From assembly GCF_041146395.1 (NCBI RefSeq), contig NC_090989.1, forward strand, positions 219,512,843-219,576,842: a DNA stretch of 64,000 nt. The letters are read 5' to 3'. This document shows, piece after piece, positions 41,988-56,829 of this stretch (positions within the stretch are counted from its first letter, which is position 1; each line of letters begins with the position of its first letter). The position numbers were made by a program, and so were the translations under genes. The DNA comes from Eulemur rufifrons (Eukaryota > Chordata > Mammalia > Primates > Lemuridae). The notes beneath the pieces were generated by a model. That model did no database searches, had not been told where the DNA came from, and saw only the letters and a program-made list of their open reading frames with translations.

Positions 41988-44900
41988 ATTTTTAATTATT
42001 ATGGGTACATAATAGTCATATGTACTTATAGGGTACATGTGATATTTTGATGTAGGCATACATTGCGAATTAGGCAAATCAGGGTAATTGGGGTATCCAT
42101 CACCTCAGGCATTTAATGTATCTTTGTTAGAAACATTCCAATTCCACTCTCTTAATTATTTTAGGTATATCCTAATTTATTGTTGATTATTGTCACTTTG
42201 TTGTGCTATCAAATATTGTTAATTCTATCTAACTATCTAACTACATTTTTGTACCCATTAACCATCCCCACTTTATTCCCCCCTCCCCACTACCCTTCCC
42301 AGCCTCTGGTAACCATCATTCTACTCTCTGTCTTCATGAGATCAATTGTTTTTAATATTTAACTCCCACCAATGAGTGAGAACATGTGACGTTTGTCTTT
42401 CTGTGCTTGGCTTATTTCACTTAATGTTCTCCAGTTCCTTCCATGTTATTGCAAATGACAGGATTTCATTATTTTTTGTGGCTTTATAATATTCCATTGT
42501 GTATATGTACTACAATTTCTTTATCCATTCATCCTTTGATGGGCACTTAGGTTAATTCTATATCTTGGTTATTGTGAATAGTGCTGCAATAAACATGAGA
42601 TTGCAGATATCTTTTTGATATCATGAATTCCCATCCTTTGACTATATACTCAGCAGTGGGATTGCTGGATCATATGGTAATTCTATTTTTAGTTTGTTTG
42701 AGGAACCTCTATACTGTTCTCCATAGTGGTTGCACTAATTTACATTCCCACCCATAGCATACAACAGTTCCCCTTTCTTCAAACCCTCACCAGCATTCAT
42801 TATTGCCTGCTTTTTGATAAAAGCCATTTTAACTGGGGTGAGATGATATCTCATTGTAGTTTTGATTTGCATTTCCCTGGTGATTAAACTTATTGAGTAT
42901 TTTTTCATATACTTGCTGGCAGTTTGCATGTCTTCTTTTGAGAAATGTCTATTCAGATTGTTTGCCCATTTTTTAATCAGATTATTTGATTTTTTCTATC
43001 GAGTAGTTGGGACTCCTTATATATTCTAGTTATTAATCCCTTGTCAGATGGGTAGTTTGCAAGTATTTTCTCCCATTCCATGGGTTGTCTCTTCACTTTG
43101 TTGATTATTTCCTTTGCTGTGCAGAAACACTTTAGCTTGATATGATCCCCTTTGTCCAATTTTTCTTTGGTTGCCTGTGCTTTGGGGCTATTACTTAAGA
43201 AGTCCTTGGACAGAATAATGTCCTGAAGCATTTCTCCAATGTTTTCTTTTAATAGTTTCATAGTTTCAGGTCTTCGATTTAAGTCTTTAATCTATTTTGA
43301 TTTGATTTTAGTATATATAGAAAGATAAGTTCCTAGTTTCATTCTACTACATATGGATATCCAGTTTTCCCAGCACCATTTCTTGAAGAGGCTGTCCTTT
43401 CCTCACGGTATGTGGTATGTTTTTGGCACCTTTGTCAAACATAAGTTCACTATAGATGTGTGCATTTATTTCTGGGCTCCCTATTCTGTTCCATTGGTCT
43501 GTGTCTCTGTTTTTATGCCAGTGCCATGCTGTTTTGATTACTACAGCTGTGTAGTATAATTTGAAGTCAGATAATGTGATTCCACCAGTTCTGTTCTTTT
43601 TTCTCAGATGGCTTTAGCTATTCTGGCTCTTTTGTGGTTCCACATAAATATTAGGATTATTCTTTCCATTTCTATGAGGAATGTCATTGATATTTTGATG
43701 AGTATTGCATTGAATCTGTAGATTTCTTTGTGTAGCATGCTTTTTGGTGTCCTTTTCAACTTCTTTCATCAATGTTGTACAGTTTTCATTATAGAGATCT
43801 TTCACTTCTTTGGTTAAGTTTTTTCTTAGGTATTTTATTTTATTTATAACTATTGTAAATGAGGTTACTTTCTTAGTTTCTTTTTTAGATTGTTTACTGT
43901 TGGCATATAGAAATGCCACTGATTTTTGCATGTTGATTTTGTATCCTGTAACTATATTGAATTTATCAGTTCTAATACTTTTGGGGTGGAGTCTTTAGGT
44001 TTCGCAAGATATAAGATCATATAGTCTGCAAACAAGGATAATTTGACTTCTTCCTTTCCAGTTTGGATGCCCTTTATTTCTTTCTCTTGTCTAATTGCTC
44101 TAGCCAGAACTTCCAGTACTATGTTGAATAACAGCGGTGAAAGCGTACATCCTTCTCTTGTTCAAGATCTTAGAGGAAAAGTTTTCAGTTTTCCCCATTC
44201 AGTATGATACTAGCTGTGGGTCTGTCATATATGACTTTTATTGTGTTGAGGCAAGTTTCTTTTGTACCCAGTTTTTTGAGAATTTTTATAATAGAGAAGT
44301 GTTGAATTTTATCAAATGCTTTTTCAGCACCAATTAAAATGATCATATGGGTTTTGTCCTTTGTTCTGTTGATATGATGTATCACATTGATTGATTTGTG
44401 TATGTTGAACTATCCTTGCATCCCTGGGATGGATCCCCCTTGATCATGGTGAACAATCTTTTTAATGTGTTGTTGAATCTGCTTTGCTAGTATTTTATTA
44501 AGGATTTTTGCATTTATGTTCATCAGATATATTGGCCTATAGTTTTCTTTTTTTGTTGTGTCTTTGTCTGATATCAGGGTGATATAGACCTTATAAAATG
44601 AGTTTGGGAGTGTTCCCTCCTCAATTTGTTAGAATAGTTTAACTACGATTGGTATTATAATAGTTCTTCTTTGAATGCTTGGTAGAATTCAGCAGTGAAG
44701 CCACTGGGTTCTAGGATTTTCTTTGATGGGAGATTTTTATTACTGCATCTATCTCATTACTTTTTATTGGTTTATTTAGGTTTGGGATTTCTTCCTGATC
44801 AATCTTGGTAGATTGTTTGTGTTTAGGATTTTATCCATTTTTTCTAGGTTTTCTGATTTATTGACATACAGTTTCTCATAGTTGTCTTTAATGATCCTTT

Positions 44901-47690
44901 GTATTTCTGCAGTATCAGTTGCCTTTTTTCATATCTGATTTTATTTATTTAGGTATTCTTCCTTTTATTCCTAGTCTGCCTAAAGGTGTTTCTATTTTGT
45001 TTATCTTTTAAAAAAACAACTTTTTGTTTCATTGATCTTTGTATTTTTTGGTTTCAATTTCATTTATTTCTGCTCTGATCTCTATTATTTCTTTTCATCT
45101 GCTAATACTGGGTTTGTTTTGCTCTTATTTTTCTAGTTTTTTGAGATGCATAGCCAGGTGGTTTATTTGTAGCTTTTCTATCTTTTTGATGTAGGCACTT
45201 ATTGCTATAAACTTTCCTCCTATTACTACTTTTACTGCATAAGTTTTGGTATGTTGTATTTTCATTTTCATTTGTTTTAAGAATTTTTTTAAATTTTCTT
45301 CTTAATCTCTTCATTGACTCATTGGTCATTCAGGAACATACTATTTCATTTCCCTGTGTTTGTATATTTTCCAATGTTCCCTTGTTATTAATTTCTAGTT
45401 TTATTCCATTTTTGTCAGAGAAAATACTTGGTGTGATTTTAATTTTTTGAATTTTTTGAGACTTGTTTTATGGCCTAACATATGGTCTACCCTTGAGAAT
45501 GATCCATGAGCTGAGGGGAAGAATGTGTATTCTGCAGCTGTTGGATGAAACATTCTGTAAATATCTATTAGGTCTATTGGCCTATAGTGCAGATTAACTC
45601 CAATGTTTCATTGTTGATTTTCTGTCTGGATGATCTCTCCAATGCTGAAAGTGGAGTGTTGAGGTCTCCAGCGATTATTGTGTTGGGGTCTATTTCTCTC
45701 TTTAGCTCTGATAATATTTGCTTTATATATTTGGGTGCTTTACTGTTCGGTGCATATATATTTAGAATTATTATATCCTTTTGCTGAATTGATCCCTTTA
45801 ATACTATGTAATAACCTTCTTTGTCTCTTTTTACAGTTTTTGTCTTGAAATCTATTTTATCTGATAAAACTGTGGCTACTCTTGCTCTTTTTTGGCTTTC
45901 ATTTGCACGGAATATCCATTTCCATCTCTTTATTTTCAGTCTATGTATGTCTTTGTAGGTGAAGTGTGGTTCCTGCAGACAACATATAGTTGGCTCTTGT
46001 TTTTTTAAGTCCATTCAGTGACTCTGTCTCTTTTTTTTTTTTTTTGAGATAGGGTCTTTCTCTGTAACCCCAGGCCAGAGTGCATAGCATCATGATAGCT
46101 CACTGCAACCTCAGACTCCTGGGTTCAAGTGATCCTTCTACCTCAGCTTCTCGAGTAGCTGGGACTACAGATGTACGCCACCATGCCCAGATAATTTTTT
46201 CTATTTTTAATAGAGACACGGTCTCAATCTTGCTCAGGCTGGTCTCAAACTCCTGACCTCAAGGAATTCTCCCACCTCAGACTCCCAGAGTGCTAGGATT
46301 ACAGGTGTGAGCCACTGCACCCAGCCCCACTCTATGTCTCTTGATTAGAGAGTTTAGTTCTTTAACATTCAATGCTATTATTGATAAGTAAGAACATAGT
46401 ACTGCCATGTTGTTGTTTGATTTCTGGTTGTTTTGTGGTTCTCTCTTTCTTTCTTCTTTCCTGTTTTCCTTTGTTAAAAGTGATTTTTTCCCTGTCTTCT
46501 TTTGTTAAAAGTGATTTTCTCTGGTAGTGTCTTTTAATTTCTAGCTTTTTATTTTTTGTGTATTATCTGTTGTAGATTTTTTAATTTGAGGTTACCATGA
46601 GGCTTACAAAAAATATTTTATAACCAATTATTTTTAACATATGACAACTCTACTTACAAACAAATAAACAAGCAAAGAGAAATCTAAAAGAAATTCTACA
46701 CTTTAACTTCAACCCCTCTATGCTTTTTAACATTTTATTGTTTTCATCCATATCTTCTTATACTATCTATCTCTCAAAAAGTTGTTGTTGTTATTTTTGA
46801 TAGGTTTATCTTTTAGTCTTCCTACTCAAGACATATGTGGTTATACACTGCAATTACAGCAATAGAGTATTCTGTATTTGTGTCCTTACTGTTACCAGTG
46901 AGTTCTATATTTTCAGAAGATTTCTTATTGTTCATTAATGTCTTTTTCTTTCAGATCAAAGAACTCCTTTTAACATGTCTTGAGGGACAGGTCTGATGTT
47001 GCTAAAATCTCTCAGCTTTTGTGTCTAGGAAAGTCTTTATTTCTCCTTCATGTTTGAAGGATATTTTTGCAGGATATAATATTCTGCTGTTAAGGTTGTT
47101 TTTCCTTCAGCACTTTGAATATGTCATGCCACTCTCTCCTGGCCTGTAAGGTTTCCACTGAGAAGTCTGATGTCGGATGTGTTGGAGTTCCTTTATATAT
47201 GTTTTTTATTTCCTTTTTTTTTTTGCTTCCCTTAGGACCTTTTCTTTATCCATGACCTTTGGGGTCTTGATTATTAAATGTCTGATTATTAACTCTTATT
47301 TGGGTTAAATCTACTTGGTGTGCTTTGAACTTCTTATACCTGAATATTGATATCTTTCCCTAGGTTTGGAAATTTCTCTTATTATTTCTTTGAAGAAATT
47401 TTCCACCTCAATCTCCCTCTCTACTTTCTCTTTAAGGCTAATAACTCTTAGATTTGCACTTTGGAGGCTATTTTCTAGATCTTTAAGGTGTACTTCATTC
47501 TTATTTATTCTTTTTTTCTCTTCTGAGTATGTATTTTCAAATAGCCTGTATTCAAGCTCACTAACTCTTTCTTCTGCTTATTCTATTCTGCTGTTGAGAG
47601 ACTTTGATGCATTTTCTCAGTTTCTGAATTGAATTCTTAAGCTCTAGAATCTCTACTTTTTTAAATTATTATTTCAATCTCTGTTTAGGT
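41988..47690 (-). mobile_element. Near full-length decayed L1, split by an Alu
   Basis: The 3' UTR is at about 41988-42480, ORF2 at about 42480-46014 (resuming after the Alu at 46032-46326), and ORF1-like sequence reaches about 47690. Broken ORF2 pieces are readable: an endonuclease piece at 46014-45574 with QEPHF and AGDLNTPLS, and a reverse-transcriptase piece at 44385-44185 with [13 protein letters not shown], where the first catalytic Asp is Gly. Many stops and frameshifts show it cannot move by itself. No 5' UTR promoter recognised. Confidence 0.9.
46030..46328 (-). mobile_element. Alu SINE inserted in the L1
   Basis: T tract, TTGAGATAGGGTCTTTCTCT, AGCTCACTGCAACCTCAGAC, TGGGACTACAGATGTACGCC and GAGCCACTGCACCCAGCC. 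Flanking ACTCTGTCTCT and ACTCTATGTCTCT is a slightly decayed target duplication. Confidence 0.92.
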
Positions 47691-47708
47691 ATATATATAT
47701 ATATATAT
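47690..47708. repeat. TA dinucleotide microsatellite
   Basis: About nine TA units at the 5' border of the L1. Confidence 0.85.
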
Positions 47709-49649
47709 CTTAACAGTTATAAGTTTCTTTATTTCTTGTTAATCTCATTTCCTAGCACAGTGCCTGACATATAATAGGTGCTTAGTGAATACTTGTTAAA
47801 TAATCAATGATGAGGTATCTTTATATTAGAATAAGCTTATTCGTACAAGGAGTTCTTTAATAATAAATAATCAGATGGTTTGAGTTTAACATTGGAAAGC
47901 TGATAATATTTCTCTTACAACAGCTGAAATTAAATCTTCTAAGAGTGCTTGGACAAGATAAAGGTGAGCTGATACTAATCTTTTCCACAATTCAACACAA
48001 GCCTCATGACTTAGCAACAGATATGAAAAACTCTTATCTGTGAAATCAATTCTAGTTTCAGCTTCTGCATTCTAACATTCTCCCCCCCCCCACTTTCTTC
48101 ATCTTAAAATGAAATCCTTAACTGTTAATAATATGATGACAATAATGAAGAATGGCTTTCTTGTTTAATAACAGGTTGTGGACATGTTATTAACAAACAA
48201 AATTTGGAGTGACCAGAATAGAATTTAAAATTATCTCATTGTAAAGAAAAATAAATATTACTTGGGTATAATTTTAAAAACTAACTGGCGAGTAGTGGGG
48301 GCCAGGAGAAGTGATAAGAACATATTAAAACTGAAGCTAAGTAAGAGAATCAAAGCAAAAGAAGCACTGTTAATACCTGCCTAACTTGGATAAATTCCTG
48401 AGTAAATACTTTACATAGGGTAGTGCAGAGACATTTGAAATCAAATGAATAGGGAGAGAATTTAATTCATCCTCATAAGCCTGAATCAGCACTCTTTGTT
48501 TCTCTAATGCTCTGGGTGTTGTCAATACAAAGTGTATTTCCTATCAATCAACAGCCTTTCTGTACCCATGACTCTGAAACTCTGAAACATAAAACCTTGC
48601 AGGGCATTGTGCCCAGGTGGGCAAGTTGTTGGGTAATGCTGTTATTGTGTTTATTCATGGTTGACTAGCTGATTCTTTGTGGTTGAAGACTGAAATTCAA
48701 CAAATCCCACCCTCCAGTATACACTAAGCCACATATTGAGATTCGTCAGCCAAGCTTGAACTTCTCCGAAAAGGGCAAATGGAAACTGAAGAGAATACAG
48801 AGGGAAAGGGAAGTTAGCAGCACCAAGACTATCCCTAATAACTTTCAGGGTATAAGTAACTCTCATTCTCTAAGGTTCCTACCTTGAATGATCCATTCTG
48901 CTATAATAGAAAAGTTTTACCTTCTATAACGTATTTGACCATTTACTTTATAAAACTATGTTGGTACTGTTCTGCTGTAGTAGAGATAAATGTATGTGTA
49001 TGTGTATGTATGTGTGTGCATTCAATATTCACTCAATGTCAAGGTTCCTAGACAGAAATTATTTACCTTTTTAAAATATTTTTGAATAAATGATGATTGG
49101 CTGATTCTTGCAAAGAAACTTCATTGGCACTTTGCTGAGCAATGTTGTGTAGACCTTTCCAAGAATAATAAGGCAAATATTGATTCAGAAAGATAATTAT
49201 AATCATGATTGTTATTCAATGTAAGACCATTTTATATGGAAAATGCAACATTAAAATTGTCCTTTTTGGAACTAGAAGTAGTTCTTTATTAATAATTCAC
49301 TGTATTTGTAAGACATCACAAAGAAAGAGTACTTCAAACTACTTTCTTTGTTGAATGAAATATATGTATTTATAAGTGTATGCTTATTTTTGAGTGTAAA
49401 GGTGTCTTAGTACCAAGAACTGGGTCACTGGTGCCAGTAAAATAAATCATTGATCACCCAGAAGTTTGTCTTTGTGATCACTTGGTTCTTGAGCTGGTAC
49501 AAAACCACTCTGAGGATAAAGACATTAATGGCCTACCATTTTCTTGTCTAATAGATAATTACAAAGTCTTTTAAATCAAAGATAAAGAAGTAAAATCCTG
49601 TCTGCTACATCAGACAAGGGTAAAACTCTGTTGGTTTAACACTTTAGTG
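47709..49649. other. Intergenic DNA, mostly unrecognised
   Basis: An L2/MIR-like tail lies at 47745-47805 (AGCACAGTGCCTGACATATA). A pure C run of 10 is at 48082-48091. A GT-rich imperfect repeat lies at 48993-49019. No exon recognised. Confidence 0.5.
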
Positions 49650-49860
49650 CTTACAAAACTCTTTCACATGTATTTATTCCATCCTCACAATTCTACTATA
49701 GGAAATGTTGGGCAGGTGGTACGATCATTGCACATATTACAAAACTGAAGCCCAGAGAAGCTGAAATTTAGCTAAAGTCAATGATTAGTGAATAAGGGAA
49801 TTGCGACTTGAATCCAGGTATTTTATCTTATTTAAGTACAGAGTTCTTTACACCAGATCA
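49650..49860 (+). repeat. MIR SINE remnant
   Basis: TTTATTCCATCCTCACAATT, TTACAAAACTGAAGCCCAGA, GAGAAGCTGAAATTTAGCTA and GCGACTTGAATCCAGGTATT follow the MIR pattern. Confidence 0.7.
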
Positions 49861-52579
49861 GGGTACCTGCCTTATCTTTTGCCATTTGAAGGCAGAAAAC
49901 TATCTAAAATTCTACCTAGAAAGCAAAATTAGGAATTTACAATAAAATAGAATTAGGCCAGAATATGAGTATGTTAGTGACTATGAACCTATGTACAGCT
50001 ACATTTTAATTCTAAAAAATCACCAGTGAACTCCTGTATCTATATTCCCTTTCTCAGATTATATAGAACCACAGGCATCCACTTTGTTTCCCTTCTTTGG
50101 GAGGGTGTCAGAACCTCAAAAGTACATTTTTGCTTTAACTACTATGTCATTACTCCATTTCCTGTGCAATTCTTGAATAACCAGCTATTCTGGAGTTAGC
50201 ATTCATAGTATGTTCATACTTTCAAAAGTTTTTTTTTTTTCCTTTGAAAACTTTTGTTGTTCTCAGTAATTTTTCATACTTGACAGTTGAGACAAGCTTG
50301 GTGATGAAATAATGAGACAGTTTGACTTATTCATTGTCTTCATAATGAAAGGAAAGCAATACAAAGGCATTGTGCATGCCTAGTTTTTGCCCATTTATGA
50401 TCTTTTCTCTGGATTGATTACTCTTGAACTCTACTATTTTTCATAATTTTTTCATGTAGTTTATGAAATTATTTTATTCCCTGAATTAGCTTTTATTCTT
50501 CATTTCTATGTTGAAATCTTTTATTTCTTTGCTTCTATTCACTAAAGTCATTGACTATAAATAAATGTTTAGATTCTAATTTCCTAAAAATTATTCAGAA
50601 AAATAAATAAATAAGCTGACTCTTCAGACAACTTTGTTCATATTTTTGTCTTTAAATAAGTTATAACCTCCAGAAAATTGCCAGGTGCAAGTTATATTGA
50701 TTATGGCAAATGTAATATAAAATGCCATATTCCATCTTTAAAACAAATTAACTAAATACTAAAGCATAAACTATCGATATTATAGTTTACTGTGATCGCA
50801 CATGTTTTAGAAAGTAATCAAATTCAATGAACTTTTAAATACTCTGGCACTCTGTATTTGAAATGTATTTAAATATTGATGACACTATTGATTGAAATTC
50901 AAATTTCATCTTTCTAGAAATGTAGAAAATGTGATGTAAAATGCTTTTCTTGCATCAATGATGTGAGTGATATAATTTTGGGCAGGCATTAAAAATTCTA
51001 TCTTAAAGATCTTACTAATTATTGAAGAGAATAGTAAAAGTAAATTATTTGATTTTTTTCTTTCTCAAGTTAATGATCTTAGATTTTTAAAAACGCATCT
51101 AGATGATAGCTCTAAAAGAAAAAATAACCTTATAATTTTTACAGGTCTGGGCTTAAAAATTACAGAAATTATTTTTTTAAAATAAAACAACAACAACAAA
51201 GCCTTAAGAAATGCTGCATTTCTTCTTAAGGAAATAAATTTGAGAAAGAAACAACAAAAAATCTGCCAAGAATTCATCACTTTCAAATGAGGGGAGATTT
51301 GGAAACTTCTTATAGGCCATAAGCAGATTTTTTTTCCCCAAAGTATGGTCACAGGTATATATTTCAGCACAATTTCAAGGTGAGGAGCAATGCAATTAAG
51401 AAATGTTCCAGGAAATATCCTGTGTCATCTGACTTATGATACACACCTGATTCTAGGATGACATGACTTCTCTCTGAACCTATTATGGGACATATGTGGA
51501 AACATAGGGAGTATCAGTTTGAAAGTACTTTTTGAAAGCATCTGGATTGTGGATGGTTACCTCAGGTGTCATGAACACCACACTGAAGTCTGTTTTGGTG
51601 AGCAAGAGGCAGAACATACTCTGGGTACAGAAGCTGGGGCTTGGCTTGCTACAACTGGCCCATCAGGGTGGGGCCATAAGAGTCAACCAAGGAAAAAACT
51701 ACATCACACACCAAATGCAAACATCAAGCCAGTTGTTGGCCAGAGTCCTGAACGTCTTATTAAGAAAGAAATACCTTGGCTTACTGCAGTGTGTACAATA
51801 TGAATCACAAATCCTCATCAAGGGAGCTAACTTTTGTTGGCACTGTTGTCAGTTTTATATATTGGTGATAGAGTTTTAAATACAGAGGCTACTTTGCTTC
51901 CTTACTGTTTTGTTTATAGGATATGATGTACAGAATTTATTCATCCAGTAACTAACTTTACCTGAACTCTAGTGTAATGAAACCTTGAATGACGAAGTTT
52001 TTTTTTTTAAAATTAAGCTATAATTTAAAATATTAGATAAATACTTAAAGTATAAGGAAAACAAAAAGAAGCATTAACAAAAATAAAGATTATAATCCAA
52101 TTTTACAGAATCAGTCCTTACAAAGTAAATCTACAGGTTACAGAATAAAGCAATGGCACTATGTGACAATTTAAAAGCCAGGAATAATTAAACTGCTTCC
52201 TATCATACGTATCTGTTTCACTCTATTTTCCTGTGTATCTTACATATAGAACCTGAAACCTTTTCACAAAGACATCCTCTTCTCCACCTAAAATCAGCAC
52301 TCATACTTTTTTTTTTTTTTGCCATCCAACTTTTGTTAAGCCCATCTTAAGTGATAAAACTTTCTGAAGATCTCACAGTCCCTAAATGGGAGAACTTGAA
52401 CTTAAACCCAGAGCAATTATTCTCTAAAGACTATACTCTGAAAACTATGCCATAAACAGGCCAAGTGGTTTTCTTTTTGTATTGTGTCCTTTCTTGACTT
52501 CAGTGTCAGGGAGATATTGGATCCGTAGAATTAGTTGGGGAGGATTCCTTCCTTTGTCATGATACAAAATAATTTCTGT
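49861..52579. other. AT-rich intergenic DNA, nothing named
   Basis: Two overlapping plus-strand open frames of 94 and 115 codons at 51519-51879 sit in the most GC-rich part. Neither translation is recognisable. A T tract with a short inverted repeat lies at 50224-50254. No exon seen. Confidence 0.45.
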
Positions 52580-55036
52580 GGCATAGGTATGAATATACGT
52601 ATATTCTCAATAAAATCCTATCAAAATGAATTAAGCTGCACATCAAAAAAATTATCCAGCACAATCAAATGGGCTTTATCCCAGATATATAAAGGTGGTT
52701 CAATATATACAAATCTATATATGTGATTCACCACATAAATAGAAGCAAAAACAAAGACTGCATGGTCCTCTAAATACATGCAGAAAAAGCATTTGACAAA
52801 ATTCAGCACACTTTTATGTTAAGAACTCTTAAGAAATTAGGTATAGATGGAACATACCTCAATATTATAAAAGTCACATATGACAAACCCACAGCCAACA
52901 TCATACTGAACAGGGAAAAGTTGAAAGCATTCCCCTTTAATACTGGAACTGGACAAGGTTGCCCACTGTCACCACCTCTGTTCAACCTAGTGCTGAAAGT
53001 TCGAGCCAGAGCAATCAAGCAAGAAAATGAAATCAATGGTATCCAAATGGGGAAAGAAGAGGTAAAACTATTGCTCTTTGCTGACAATATGACCATATAT
53101 CTAGAAAACTCCAAAGATTCTTCCAAGAGGCTCCTAGAATTAATAAATTCAGCAAAGTCTCAGGCTACAAAATCCATTTGCACAAATCAATAGCATTCCT
53201 ATGAACTAATAATAGTCAAACTGAGAATCAAATCAAAGACTCAATACCTTTCACAATAGCAACAAAGACAATAAAATAGCCAGGAATGTATTTAACTAAG
53301 GAGGTGAAAGACTTCTACAGGGAGAACTACAAAACGCTGAATAAGGAAATCACAGAGGATATAAACAAATGGAAAAACATATCATGCTCATGGATTGCAG
53401 AATCAACATTATTAAAATGTCTATACTACCCAAAGTAATATACCAAAGTGATTTACAGATTCAGTACAATACTCATTAAAATACCAACATCATTTTTTGC
53501 AGATGTAGAAAAAATAATTCTATGCTTCGTCTGGAACCAGAAAAGACCCTGAATAGCCAAAGCAACCTTAAACAAAAAGAACAAATTGGGAGGCACATCC
53601 TTCCCAGACTTCAAACTATACTACAAGGCTATAGTAACCAAAACAGCATGGTACTGGAACAATAAACCAATGACCATAGATCAATGGATCAGAATAGAGA
53701 GCCCAGAAATAAAACCAGCCTCATACTACCATCTGATCTTTGACAAAGCAGACAAAAATATATTGGGAAAAGAATCCCTATTCAATAAATGGTGCTGGGA
53801 AAATAGGATAGCCTCATGTAGAAGACTTAAACAGGATCCACAACTCTCACCACTCACAAAAATTAATTCACAAGGAATAACAGATACCTAACCTTAAGGC
53901 ATGAACCTATAAGAATTCTAGAAGAGGTCAGAAAAGCTTTTATAGATATTGGCCTAGGGAATGAATCTATTAAGAGGCACCCAAAGGCAATGACAGCAAC
54001 ATCAGAAATAATAAATGAGACCTGATTAAATTAAAAAGGTTCTACACAGCTGAGGAAACAATCAATAGAGGGAATGGATAACTTAAAAAAAGGGAGAAAA
54101 TGTTACCATGCTATCCATCTCATAGAGGGCTCATAACCAGAATCTACAAAGAACTCAACCAAATCAGCAAGAAAACACCAAAACAACCCATTAAAAAGTG
54201 GGCAAAAGACATGAACAGAAGTTTTTCAAAAGAAGGTAGACTAATGGACAATAAGCACATGGAAAAAATGCTCAACATCACTAATCATCAAGCAATGGAA
54301 ATCAAAACCACAATGAGATATAACCTAAATGCAGTGAGAATGGCTTTTGTCAAAAAGTCCTAAAACAGCAGATGCTGGCGTGGCTGCAGAAAGAAAGGAA
54401 CTCTTATTCACTGTTGGTGGGACTGCAAACTAGTACAACCTCTACGGAAAGTAGTATGGAGATACCACAAAGAACTAAAAGTAGAACTACCATTTGATCC
54501 AGCAATCCCACTACTAGGTATTTATCCAAAGGAAAAAGACATTTTATAAAAAATACAGTGGCACTCGAATGTTTATAGCAGCACAATTTGCAATCACAAA
54601 GATGTGGAAACAACTGAAATGTCCATCAACACATGAATGGATCAATAAAATGTGGTATATGTATACCATGGAGTACTATTCAGCCATAAAAAATGATGAA
54701 CTAGTATCTTTCGCAACAACCTGGATGGAACTGGAGACCAACCTTTAAGTGAAGTATCTTAAGAATGGAAGAACAAAAACCATATGTGCTCACTATTAAA
54801 TTGAAACTTATAGATCAACACTCACATGCACATATGGTAGTAAAATTCAACCAAAATCAAGCAGGTGGGAGGGGGTATAAGAAGATGGATAAATTAAAAC
54901 CTAACAGGTACAAAGCACACTATGTGGGTGATGGACACACTTAATAACTTTGACTCAAACTGTACAAAAGCAGTTCATGTAACCAAAACTTTTGTACCCC
55001 TGTAATATTCTGAAATTAAAAAAAAAAAAAAAAGTC
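52580..55036 (+). mobile_element. 5'-truncated L1, strepsirrhine type, with poly-A tail
   Basis: Starts inside ORF2 just before the reverse transcriptase (ACAATCAAATGGGCTTTATC), continues through the ORF2 C-terminus (TGGTGCTGGGAAAATAGGAT, CCATTGATCCAGCAATCCC-like) and a 3' UTR ending in TTTTGTACCCCTGTAATATT and about 17 A. Readable pieces at 52816-53193, 53586-53891 and 54100-54363 lie in different frames. The catalytic FADD motif reads FADN, so it is dead even apart from the frameshifts. Confidence 0.92.
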
Positions 55037-56829
55037 CAAGTGCAGACTTCTTTCCTATAAAACTACTTTCATTTCTATTTTAATATAATTTAATGTTGTG
55101 AGCTTTAAATTTTATTAATATGAGAAAGTAAATTAAATCAGAGGAGTAAAACTGTTTAACAAACACATACAATTTTTTAACCATTTATTGCACAAATCCT
55201 TGGAAAATGGCTTTATGTCTGTTCTTTCATCTATAAAACTGGTATGTGGTCACTTAACTTGTATTCACGAAAATGGTGTGAAAAAATGATGCATACTTTA
55301 AAGATAATAAGCAGTAAACATAAGAGCTACCAGCAGAGTTTCTGGAATTTACTGACTAAAAAATAAATGTGAATTTGCTACTTACTAGCTATAGAAGTTT
55401 TAAAAAATGTCTTCATCTCTCTATGCCTCAATTTTCCATCCATCCATAAAATATGCATGACAATTATACTCCATACAGTTGTTAGTGGATTATAGGAGAC
55501 AATCTGTGTGGAAAGTTTAGCAAGATATATGTACAAAGACATTTCTCAGTAAAGATTTGTTTTTGTCTGCTCACAACAAAGACTAAACTCTTTAAAAATA
55601 AGAATAAAACTAGTTCCTAATTAGACCATAGTAATGAAAATATTTTTCCAAAATAAAGATGAATTTTAAAACAGGAGTTTAGGTTTCCTTTTGGAAATGG
55701 TTGTTTTACTATGTTGTATTTTTTTAATGATGAAAATGAAGTTATTTGGAGGAATAGATTTTTTTTTTTTGTACTTCTTTGATATTCCCTGAATATCTTT
55801 CTGTGTTTTTAAAAACACATGATTGAATTTTCCTACGAAGAGTTGGCCTTTATGGAAAATAAATTAGTAGAGATTATAAAACGCTGAAAGAAAACAAGCG
55901 AATTATTTATTATTCCATTTTTCCAAATTGTGTTTGCAAGTTACCATTCAGAACGAACAAAATGCCTATCATTTTATCATAAGACTATATGTCACAAGAC
56001 AGGAATGGGAGGTGTTCCTATGAAAAACCCTGAAGAAAAATAAGAAGGATGTTAGAAAAAACTGCCAAAGATGCAGTAAGATCAGAAATGTTACTAACAC
56101 TGGAAACCAAGAAGGAGAGAAAGACAGCAGCATGGGCTTCTGCGCTGTAGTATTTAATACTGGAAACTCCAGGAGCCCCAAAGCCCTACGCTGAGCTCTA
56201 AGTTTGTCACAGCATGTTTTTCTTTTAAGTCTGGATGCTATCAAGGCACTTCCTTAGCTGGTTGCCATAGGAATAATCGGACTACACAACTTTGAGAATC
56301 AGAAGCAAACAGGTGTTAAAGCAGCAGAAGTGTGGTCGTCTTTGTGTGTTTGCTCTAATGGTTTTAGGATTAAAAATGAAACCAAATTAAAAACAAAAGG
56401 TATTATTTGAATTTAAAATTTATAAATATGGATTTTGTAGTTTAACCAAGTGTTCCAGTTCAGCACAACCAAATAGTTAATTAAGGGCACTTTTCTGAAG
56501 TCCTCAGAGTAATCAGCAAATGCTAAAGAAAACAGGAAGTAAGGGCTCCATCAAGCAGAAGAATGTCTGATTTTAATAAAAAAATTGAGGACAAGTGTAT
56601 ATTTGAATGGGTGATATCATCCTGAACATGATCTTTTTTTTTAAGTTTATTGTATGTGCTGGGATGTCACCACCTTGGGAGAAAAAGTACTTGAAAATTC
56701 AAACCCATCTTTTAATTAACCTCATATTTATTTTGATGCTTTTTTAAATTTTTTTTGGTGAGATCTGTCATATATTTTTCTGTGTGTGCATATGAATGTT
56801 TGTGTGTGCAGATGTAGATATTTTTATTC
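55037..56829. other. AT-rich intergenic DNA, nothing recognised
   Basis: No named repeat or exon seen. A T run lies at 55760-55770. Confidence 0.5.

Noticed and set aside
45574..46014. 146-codon minus-strand open frame with endonuclease-like motifs
   Set aside because: Not a host gene; it is a surviving piece of decayed L1 ORF2.
51519..51879. Two overlapping plus-strand frames of 94 and 115 codons
   Set aside because: No recognisable domain, no splice context, no Kozak support; two overlapping frames suggest low stop density and not coding.
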